Source: Patescibacteria group bacterium UBA6033 (lineage in GTDB: Bacteria; Patescibacteriota; Minisyncoccia; Phycocordibacterales; Phycocordibacteraceae). From it: a DNA stretch of 10,365 nt. Positions within the stretch are counted from its first letter, which is position 1; each line of letters begins with the position of its first letter. Both the position numbers and the translations under genes were made by a program. The notes under the pieces are model-generated. The model saw nothing but the letters and a program-made list of their open reading frames with translations. It searched no databases and was not told the origin of the DNA. Location: contig DIZH01000018.1 in assembly GCA_002429325.1 (NCBI GenBank), positions 1-10,365 of the forward strand. The letters are read 5' to 3'. This document shows positions 5,210 through 10,365 of the stretch, one piece after another.

Positions 5210-5215
5210 TATACT
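5210..5215 (+). promoter_or_regulatory. Extended -10 box TGA-TATACT, 7 bases before ATG 5223
   Basis: TATACT preceded by TGn lies seven bases before the ATG, predicting a leaderless or one-base leader. No Shine-Dalgarno site is present. Confidence 0.65.
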
Positions 5216-5222
5216 ATTACCC

Positions 5223-5561
5223 ATGAGAATACTTTTCCATTGGCTCACTGCCACCGTCGCTATTCTGATTGCCGCCTACATTGTGCCTGGGATGACGGTC
5301 ACGCTTACTGGTGCGATTATCGCGGCCGTTGTGCTTGGAGCTTTGAATCTTTTTATCCGTCCGATTCTTCTTATTCTGACGTTCCCGATTACAGTTCTCA
5401 CGCTCGGTTTCTTCTCGCTCGTCATTAATGCTCTTCTCGTGATGCTTGCTGCCGCAATCGTGCCTGGATTTGCTGTGAGTGGATTCTGGACGGCACTGTT
5501 CTTCGCGCTCGTGCTAGCAATTGTTAACTGGGTCTTCCAGATCTGGCACAAAACAGCTTAA
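5223..5561 (+). CDS. YvlD / phage-holin-4 superfamily membrane protein, 112 aa
   Basis: The 112-residue protein is almost wholly hydrophobic, with four membrane helices (about 7-22, 27-48, 50-77 and 86-106). It carries the family motif LGALNLFIRPILLILTFPI followed by TLGFFSLVINALLV, diagnostic of the family known as phage holin 4_2 or YvlD-like. The two halves look alike (AAYIVPGMTVT...LGALN and AAAIVPGFAVS...LAIVN), suggesting an old duplication. Despite the database name there is no phage gene nearby and no evidence for a lytic role; these proteins are widespread chromosomal membrane proteins of unknown function. The next gene starts 11 bases later and is probably co-transcribed. Confidence 0.9.
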   Translation: MRILFHWLTATVAILIAAYIVPGMTVTLTGAIIAAVVLGALNLFIRPILLILTFPITVLTLGFFSLVINALLVMLAAAIVPGFAVSGFWTALFFALVLAIVNWVFQIWHKTA

Positions 5562-5572
5562 AAAAAGCCCCT

Positions 5573-5788
5573 ATGATCGATCCTGAACTCGCCGCGAAGC
5601 TTGATGAAATTGGAGCAAAAGCCGATCGTGCGTATCAGGCAGCTGAAACCGTACGTAAATATCTCTTCTGGACTGGCGTCATAACCGTAGCACTTATCGT
5701 GTTGCCGCTCATCGGTCTCGCGTTCGCAATCCCATCATTCTTGAACTCCTACACAGCCACCCTGAACGGTTCGAGTCTCGGTCTCTAG
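5573..5788 (+). CDS. Small single-helix membrane protein, 71 aa
   Basis: The 71-residue protein has an acidic, Ala-rich amphipathic N-terminal helix (residues 1-28, DPELAAKLDEIGAKADRAYQ), one hydrophobic membrane helix (about 31-53) and a short Ser/Thr/Asn tail probably outside the cell. It starts 11 bases after the YvlD-like stop, with no promoter or Shine-Dalgarno site between, and so is likely translated from the same message. No family is recognised. The coiled-coil-like N-terminus suggests oligomer formation or interaction with the neighbouring membrane protein (inference). Its stop codon lies at the foot of a strong hairpin. Confidence 0.75.
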   Translation: MIDPELAAKLDEIGAKADRAYQAAETVRKYLFWTGVITVALIVLPLIGLAFAIPSFLNSYTATLNGSSLGL

Positions 5789-5817
5789 CCACTTGGAGGC
5801 CTCGCCTCCAAGTGGCT
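5787..5817. terminator. Bidirectional hairpin between convergent genes (14-bp perfect stem)
   Basis: AGCCACTTGGAGGC at 5787-5800 pairs perfectly with GCCTCCAAGTGGCT at 5804-5817 around a 3-base CTC loop. It overlaps the last bases of the stop codon of the plus-strand gene and the last base of the stop codon of dedA on the minus strand. No T run follows in either direction, so it may work as a strong pause or RNA-stabilising structure as well as a terminator. Confidence 0.75.
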
Positions 5818-6440
5818 TAAATAGCTCGCTTGCCGCGGGCGAGGTTGATGACAATAGGAAGGAACGAAAGAACGACGATGACGAGCGAAAGAGGGAGAAT
5901 GTATTTTTCGCTATTCGGAACAAGCGAGCCGAGGAAATATCCAATCAGTATCATGCCAGCGCCCCAGAGGAACGCGCCGAGCATATTATAGGCGATGAAC
6001 ATGCGGTATTTCATCGTGCTGACGCCCGCGAGGATGGGTGCGATAGTGCGCACGACAGGCACGAAGCGCGCAAGCACGACCGCGCGACCCCCGTACTTCT
6101 TGAAGAATTTCTCAGTGCGCTTTACATACTCTTGTTTAAAGAAGCGCGAATCTTCGCGTTTGAAAAGGCGCTCGCCGATCTCCGAACCGAACCAGTAGCC
6201 AGTGGAGTCGCCGAGTATTGCTGCAACCACGACAATCATGATAAGTGGGCCGACGATGAAGAATCCGCTTGCGGCTACGAGGCCTGCCGCAAAGAGAAGG
6301 GAATCGCCAGGAAGGAAAATCCCGATGAAGAGACCGCTTTCAGCAAAAATAAGAAATGCCAACCCGAGATAGCTTCCTGTCTGGAGCATCGCCATCGGGT
6401 CGAGGTGTACGCACGCGAGCAAGAAATTCAACATCGTCAT
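5817..6440 (-). CDS. DedA-family membrane protein
   Basis: The 207-residue protein has the DedA (SNARE-associated/VTT) pattern: FAESGLFIGIFLPGDSLLFAAG with Glu34 and the re-entrant FLPG (42-45), a Gly-Asp pair (77-78) before GYWFG, the conserved FxRFxPxxR-type motif LARFVPVVRTIAPILAG (123-139, Arg125 and Arg131), and a Gly-rich late helix GAFLWGAGMILIGYFLG. DedA proteins act in lipid recycling (undecaprenyl-phosphate or phospholipid flipping) and in membrane-energy homeostasis. The start is ambiguous: the ATG at 6440 lies four bases after the -10 box and the ATG at 6434 (Met3) ten bases after it, and the second may be the true start. The gene is divergent from the ATPase gene and shares a palindrome-bearing control region. 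Confidence 0.92.
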   Translation of the reverse strand: MTMLNFLLACVHLDPMAMLQTGSYLGLAFLIFAESGLFIGIFLPGDSLLFAAGLVAASGFFIVGPLIMIVVVAAILGDSTGYWFGSEIGERLFKREDSRFFKQEYVKRTEKFFKKYGGRAVVLARFVPVVRTIAPILAGVSTMKYRMFIAYNMLGAFLWGAGMILIGYFLGSLVPNSEKYILPLSLVIVVLSFLPIVINLARGKRAI

Positions 6441-6444
6441 TATC

Positions 6445-6450
6445 AGTATA
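6445..6450 (-). promoter_or_regulatory. -10 box TATACT for dedA
   Basis: TATACT on the minus strand lies 4 bases before ATG 6440 and 10 bases before ATG 6434. It overlaps the left arm of the palindrome at 6446-6465, so a protein bound there would block it. Confidence 0.6.
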
Positions 6451-6465
6451 CCTCATGAGGTAAAC
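6446..6465. promoter_or_regulatory. 20-bp palindrome, candidate operator between dedA and the ATPase gene
   Basis: TACCTCATGAGGTA at 6449-6462 is a perfect 14-bp palindrome, extended by a further pair of matching bases on each side after one mismatch (nine of ten pairs in 6446-6465). It overlaps the dedA -10 box and lies 45 bases before the -10 box of the ATPase gene. Its length and symmetry fit a dimeric repressor site. No regulator gene is seen in the window. Confidence 0.5.
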
Positions 6466-6509
6466 GTAATTTAGTGCACAACATAAGGAAGATTCTGTAT
6501 CTCACAGGG

Positions 6510-6515
6510 TATACT
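6510..6515 (+). promoter_or_regulatory. -10 box TATACT, 7 bases before ATG 6523
   Basis: TATACT lies seven bases before the ATG of the ATPase gene, with no Shine-Dalgarno site. The message is predicted to be leaderless or to have a one-base leader. Confidence 0.65.
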
Positions 6516-6522
6516 GTAAGAA

Positions 6523-9288
6523 ATGGAACAGGCTCCGAAACTATCGACACCTGAAGAAGAGATTGCCTACTTGCGTGCGCAAGTAGCGGAGAAAGAAGCT
6601 GAGCTTGCGGCGCGCGGGGCGTTGCCCGAACGCGAGAAGATTATTTCTGAAAAAGTCTACGCCCACCATACTGCTTCCGCAGAGGTGCTTGCCGAGGACT
6701 ATCGCATCAGTGATGAGACTAAGCAGACGGAAGCAGACGCAATACTCGCCGACCTTGCTCTCGGGGGCAGCGAAGATGCTATACGGAGTTTGCGCCAGAC
6801 AATGGACGAGAAGGGTATTAAGAATGCGCTTGCCGTGCTTGAGAAGCTCGGCGACGCGCATCTTGCCGATGATTTCCATCGCTACCTCGTACGTGCTATC
6901 GCCGCAGGCCTCGCGCCGATAGGATTCGATGAAAAAGCACCCCGCTTTCAGGCGCTCCATATGACGCTCTATGAGATTGCATTGCCCGAACCGAAAGGGA
7001 ATGAGGCTCAGGGACGCGAGAAGCCGCTTAAAGAGCTCATCTCAGGTATGGAACAGTTTTATGCCGGTCTTCTTTCTGTGGGCGAAGCAACACCTAGCGA
7101 GCCGAATTATTTCGCGCTCGAGCTTGCTGTCCCTGCCGACAGCCCCGAGCTTCAATTTTATGCGGCGGTCCCTAACAGCAAGTGCAATTTATTTGAGAAA
7201 CAGCTCCTAGCAATCTTCCCCGATGCTCATCTGGTCTCTCAACCGCATGACTACAATATCTTTGCTGAAGGTGGCACCGCTATTGCATCGGTCGCCCGAC
7301 TTGCAGAGAATCCTGTGCTTCCGCTCAAGGAATATGTCGATTTCGATTACGACCCAATCAACGCGATTATGAATGCATTTTCCAAGATTGAGTCTTTGGG
7401 CGAAGGAGCGGCACTCCAGATAATCATTGAGCCGCGCGGCGAGCGGCACGTCACTCACTACCGAAAAGTTCTTCAGGCGCTGCGCAAAGGGGAGAAACGT
7501 TCTTCTGCATTTAGCACTCCGGAAACTATGCTTGGCGAGATAGCGCGAGATATCGGCAAGACTTTTTTCTCATCAGGTAAGCCGAAGGATGAACAGAAAG
7601 CGAAAGAAGCAGAAACGCGCCAAATCGAAGCGAACAAGACGTACATCGAACAAATCGAAAAGAAAATTGCTTCGCCCGTCGTCGGCACGACGATACGGCT
7701 CGCCGTATCGTCGAAGAATCCCGCAGTTGGTTCGCAGGTGCTCGGCGACCTCGAAGCGGCTTTTAACCAGTTCGGGAATACACAAGGAAACCGGCTCACG
7801 TTCACTCGCGTCGACGCGCATCATGCGCCGCGCGTGCTAGAAGATTTCTCATTCCGCTTGCCGGAGAACCAGGCCATGCCACTCTCCTTGCGCGAGCTCA
7901 CGACGCTCTATCATTTCCCGCCATCAGGCATCGAGAGTTCACCTCATTTGAAGCAGTCGCGTTCCACGCATGCGCCCGCGCCGCTCACACTTCCACAACA
8001 GGGCACGCTGCTCGGTACCAATTCGTACCGCGGTGCGGAAACCGCGGTCTACCTCAGTCCTGAGGACCGACTCCGCCACCTCTATGTCATCGGTCAGACC
8101 GGCACTGGTAAGACTGGCCTTTTGAAATCGATGATTATGCAGGACATTAAGAATGGCGACGGATGCTGTTTCATTGACCCTCATGGGAACGACATTCTCG
8201 ATATTCTTGCGGCAGTTCCGCCTGAGCGGTATCAAGATGTCATCTATTTCGATCCGGCAGACCTCTCGCGGCCGTTCGCGCTCAACTTCCTTGAGTACGA
8301 TATCTCGCGTCCGGAACAGAAGACATTTATTGTGAATGAGCTTCTGATGATATTCCGCCGGCTGTATGGGGACGTGCCCGAGAGCATGGGTCCGGCCTTC
8401 GAACAGTATTTCCGCAATGCGACGCTTCTCGTGATGGAGGACCCCACAAGCGGTTCGACCATCCTCGATATCGCACGCGTGCTCTCTAATACTGAATTCA
8501 GGCGGGAAAAACTCTCGAAGAGCATGAACCCGGTCGTAAATCAGTTCTGGAACGAGATTGCGACAAAAGCCGGCGGCGATGCGGCGCTCGAAAATATCGT
8601 GCCGTATATCACGAACAAATTCGATGACTTCACAGCGAACGATTTCATCCGTCCGATAGTAGGGCAGCAAGAGTCGTCGTTTAAATTCCGCGAGGTCATG
8701 GACAATAAGAAGATACTTCTGGTGAATCTCTCGAAAGGCCGCCTCGGCGAGCGCAATGCGAACTTGCTCGGCCTCATTATCGTCGGCAAGCTCTTCATGG
8801 CAGCGCTTTCTCGTGCCGATAATCCTCGAGCTGTCTATCCGCCGTTCTATCTCTATATGGACGAGTTCCACACCATCACGACCGATTCGATACCGGGCAT
8901 TCTCTCCGAGGCACGCAAATATAAGCTCGGGCTCACTATGGCGCATCAGTTCCTGAGCCAGATAGAGGAAAAGACTCGAGATGCTGTCTTTGGGAACGTG
9001 GGCAATATGGCCGTGTTCCGCGTCGGTGAGGAAGACGCTGAATTTTTCGCGAAGCAATTCTCTCCTGTATTTACGGCGCTCGATTTCGTGAATCTCGAGA
9101 ACCGGAATGCATACATGAAGATACTGGCGGGAGGCATTCCGCAGAAGCCGTTCGACATGAAGACGACAGACTTGCCTCAGGTAAATCTGGAGCAAATCGA
9201 TGACCTCATACATCTTTCGTCGCTCACCTACGGCCGTGACCGTGCTACAGTTGATATCATGATTCGCGAACGATATCTTTCGCACTAA
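6523..9288 (+). CDS. TraD/VirD4-like DNA-translocating ATPase (FtsK/HerA superfamily), 921 aa
   Basis: The N-terminal part has a coiled-coil helix (about 10-31) and a helical domain (to about 150, ending near DDFHRYLV). A middle alpha/beta domain runs to about 330 (LHMTLYE, NYFALELAVP, ALQIIIEPRGE), followed by a charged helix (about 350-385). The ATPase domain begins near 490. It has Walker A GQTGTGKT (524-531), CCFIDPHGNDI after it, Walker B FYLYMDEFH (775-783, Asp780-Glu781), the AHQF sensor (807-810) and a probable arginine finger in VFRVGEEDAE (Arg833). This is the layout of coupling proteins that pump DNA in conjugation, with a TraD/TraM-recognition C-terminal part. No N-terminal membrane helices are seen, unlike classical VirD4, so it is a soluble or partner-anchored form. 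No relaxase or VirB4 is in view. The Gln-rich protein follows three bases after the stop. The ATPase family is sure; the conjugative role is inferred. Confidence 0.88.
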   Translation: MEQAPKLSTPEEEIAYLRAQVAEKEAELAARGALPEREKIISEKVYAHHTASAEVLAEDYRISDETKQTEADAILADLALGGSEDAIRSLRQTMDEKGIKNALAVLEKLGDAHLADDFHRYLVRAIAAGLAPIGFDEKAPRFQALHMTLYEIALPEPKGNEAQGREKPLKELISGMEQFYAGLLSVGEATPSEPNYFALELAVPADSPELQFYAAVPNSKCNLFEKQLLAIFPDAHLVSQPHDYNIFAEGGTAIASVARLAENPVLPLKEYVDFDYDPINAIMNAFSKIESLGEGAALQIIIEPRGERHVTHYRKVLQALRKGEKRSSAFSTPETMLGEIARDIGKTFFSSGKPKDEQKAKEAETRQIEANKTYIEQIEKKIASPVVGTTIRLAVSSKNPAVGSQVLGDLEAAFNQFGNTQGNRLTFTRVDAHHAPRVLEDFSFRLPENQAMPLSLRELTTLYHFPPSGIESSPHLKQSRSTHAPAPLTLPQQGTLLGTNSYRGAETAVYLSPEDRLRHLYVIGQTGTGKTGLLKSMIMQDIKNGDGCCFIDPHGNDILDILAAVPPERYQDVIYFDPADLSRPFALNFLEYDISRPEQKTFIVNELLMIFRRLYGDVPESMGPAFEQYFRNATLLVMEDPTSGSTILDIARVLSNTEFRREKLSKSMNPVVNQFWNEIATKAGGDAALENIVPYITNKFDDFTANDFIRPIVGQQESSFKFREVMDNKKILLVNLSKGRLGERNANLLGLIIVGKLFMAALSRADNPRAVYPPFYLYMDEFHTITTDSIPGILSEARKYKLGLTMAHQFLSQIEEKTRDAVFGNVGNMAVFRVGEEDAEFFAKQFSPVFTALDFVNLENRNAYMKILAGGIPQKPFDMKTTDLPQVNLEQIDDLIHLSSLTYGRDRATVDIMIRERYLSH
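7688..7713 (+). other. Intragenic 11-bp perfect inverted repeat
   Basis: CGACGATACGG at 7688-7698 and its exact complement CCGTATCGTCG at 7703-7713 flank a CTCG loop inside the ATPase gene. It covers codons 389-397, in the junction ahead of the alpha/beta segment GTTIRLAVSSK. It may be chance in a GC-rich gene, or a structure that slows translation between domains or marks an internal end. Confidence 0.4.
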
Positions 9289-9291
9289 TCT

Positions 9292-10365
9292 ATGGGCACT
9301 TCTGAACAAGTACCAAGGAGTGGTCGTGGCGAACAGTCAGACGACGAATACTTTGAACAAGATCCAAATGCCGCTCGGTTTCGCCAGCTAGCACACTCTC
9401 TTTTGAGGGAACCGGGGGCTACCAAGGAAGACGTTCGAAAGGCGATTAAAGAATACGGAGTAGATGATACAGTTCTCGATCGCATTTTCCGTACGAAGGA
9501 GCATTCTGATCAGGTGTCTCAACAACAGCAACAACAGCAACAAGCCCAGGGAAATCCGATATATGCTGAAGAAAATCGCAAGCGCGAAAATGAAGTACGT
9601 GAAGCAGCTCTGAAGCTCGCTGAGATTCGAGAGAGAGGAAATAAAGGTACTCAATTCCTGCGTGATCTTAAAAAGCAGAACTTCTCCCCCGAAGAGATAG
9701 CTCAAGTTGACACTGCTGCCGGCGCGCCTGCCCAAAAGCGCAGTCGTGGATCTCGCAAGACGGAAAATCAAACTCCCACCGAACAGGAAGTTCAAAAAGA
9801 AAATGCAGAAGCGGTGCAACAAAATATCATTTGGATTCAGCAGCAGCGTGAGAAGAAGGTGTCTGAGCCTGATATTGTAAACACCCTACGAGATAACGGA
9901 TGGGAGGAGGAGGAAATACTTGAACAGCTAAAAGCAGTAAATTTTTCATCTCCTGACTCTCAGCAGCAGGCTATCCATGAACCGCACAAACAACTCGTGG
10001 ATCAATCAAGCGCAGTATCACTAGATTTAGAAGGCACTACCTCCTCGCCAGCAACCTCTAGTGATGCTATGACGTCTATCGAGGGAACTCTCTCAAAAGA
10101 ACAACTTGCCGCACAACGGGTAGAAAGATTGAAGGAGAAGAAGGAGCAAGAGGCGATATTGGATAACGCCTATTGGATTTTGAGAGAAAGGAAAAAAGAA
10201 GGAACACGTGATGAAGAACTCACCCGAAGATTGAAGAAAGCAAATTTGACTCAAGAATTTATTGACAAGACATTTAAAGCCGCAAATACCATAGCGTCTG
10301 AAATAGACGCAAAAGAGAAAGGAAGAAAGGCTGCAAAGATACTTAGAGATTCTCTCAAGAAAAGA
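9292..10365 (+). CDS. Gln/Lys/Glu-rich protein with four ~40-aa helical repeats and a polyQ tract (3' end outside window)
   Basis: The ATG at 9292 follows the ATPase stop by three bases, and the frame stays open to the right edge (358 codons). There is no signal peptide or membrane helix, so it is cytoplasmic. Four degenerate helical modules can be aligned: residues about 28-69, 103-143, 174-216 and 288-332. Each has an aromatic or aliphatic helix with an Arg/Lys-rich end (WIxxxRxKK, WILRERKK, LAEIRERG, LLREPG), a Leu helix (LRD, LKK), then a turn such as NFSPEEI, NGWEEEEI or NLTQEFI, and often a closing KAxN. They are joined by low-complexity linkers, one holding eight Gln (77-84). The module resembles short repeats (GWxEEEI-like) that I associate with CPR proteins. 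No enzyme motif is present. An adaptor or scaffold for the ATPase is the likeliest role (inference). A fifth module may begin at residue 345. Confidence 0.75.
   Translation, partial: MGTSEQVPRSGRGEQSDDEYFEQDPNAARFRQLAHSLLREPGATKEDVRKAIKEYGVDDTVLDRIFRTKEHSDQVSQQQQQQQQAQGNPIYAEENRKRENEVREAALKLAEIRERGNKGTQFLRDLKKQNFSPEEIAQVDTAAGAPAQKRSRGSRKTENQTPTEQEVQKENAEAVQQNIIWIQQQREKKVSEPDIVNTLRDNGWEEEEILEQLKAVNFSSPDSQQQAIHEPHKQLVDQSSAVSLDLEGTTSSPATSSDAMTSIEGTLSKEQLAAQRVERLKEKKEQEAILDNAYWILRERKKEGTRDEELTRRLKKANLTQEFIDKTFKAANTIASEIDAKEKGRKAAKILRDSLKKR
9520..9543 (+). repeat. CAA/CAG microsatellite coding for eight Gln
   Basis: Eight in-frame CAA or CAG codons in the order CAA CAA CAG repeated (last unit cut short) form a near-perfect 9-base tandem repeat. 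Slippage would change the Gln count by multiples of one codon without frameshift. Confidence 0.85.

Noticed and set aside
5223..5561. Prophage remnant suggested by the phage-holin family name
   Set aside because: The YvlD-like family is common on chromosomes and no phage gene, endolysin, integrase or attachment site is nearby.
5793..6458. 221-codon plus-strand frame opposite dedA
   Set aside because: The product is an unstructured run of charged residues, while the minus strand encodes a clear DedA protein with its conserved motifs and promoter.
7939..9309. Long open frame (456 codons) on the minus strand opposite the ATPase C-terminal half
   Set aside because: It lies wholly antisense to the motif-rich ATPase domain, is Arg/His/Glu-rich with no recognisable motif, and follows from the codon bias of the GC-rich gene opposite.

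Overview
The window looks like chromosomal DNA from a Candidate Phyla Radiation (Patescibacteria) bacterium, most plausibly a Parcubacteria-type lineage. This is an inference from the mix of genes, not from a marker gene. Supporting signs are many very short membrane proteins, a large TraD/VirD4-like ATPase of the CPR style, a DedA protein, a YvlD/phage-holin-4 family protein, a ZIP transporter, two Nudix hydrolases, a membrane-anchored DsbA-like protein, and an almost complete lack of Shine-Dalgarno sites. No rRNA, tRNA, CRISPR array, transposase or phage structural gene was seen.

Layout. Bases 1-380 hold the end of a Trp-rich, probably secreted protein, followed by a hairpin terminator. Bases 460-710 hold a 54-residue membrane protein with an imperfect ~35-bp direct repeat on each side. 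Bases 755-1496 hold a YbjQ-family protein, a 39-residue one-helix membrane protein and a 78-residue GIY-YIG protein. Bases 1532-2602 encode a signal-anchored extracytoplasmic protein, followed by Nudix hydrolase 1. Nudix 1 converges across a hairpin on MTH1-like Nudix hydrolase 2 (minus strand), which in turn is divergent from the DsbA-like thioredoxin-fold protein. A very strong terminator ends that gene. Bases 4470-5788 hold a ZIP metal transporter, a YvlD-like membrane protein and a small one-helix protein. The last converges on a minus-strand DedA gene across a 14-bp perfect hairpin. A divergent control region with a near-perfect 20-bp palindrome separates dedA from the 921-residue ATPase. 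The ATPase is followed after three bases by a Gln/Lys/Glu-rich protein that runs off the right edge.

How the genes fit together. No single pathway covers the window; it reads as a series of short transcription units. The clearest functional pair is the FtsK/HerA-type DNA-translocating ATPase with its repeat-containing partner (6523 to the right edge), a candidate DNA-transfer or DNA-uptake module. The DsbA-like protein and the secreted proteins at 1-380 and 1532-2602 belong to the cell envelope. The two Nudix enzymes fit nucleotide-pool or nucleotide-derivative cleaning.

The most notable window-wide signal is regulatory. At most unit-first genes a -10 box (TATACT or TATCAT) lies only 6-7 bases before the ATG, so transcripts would start at or next to the start codon (leaderless). 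Only Nudix 2 has a convincing Shine-Dalgarno site. This spacing also corrects several start codons: 2626 rather than 2605, and 4470 rather than 4452. All homology statements come from reading motifs by eye; no search was run.
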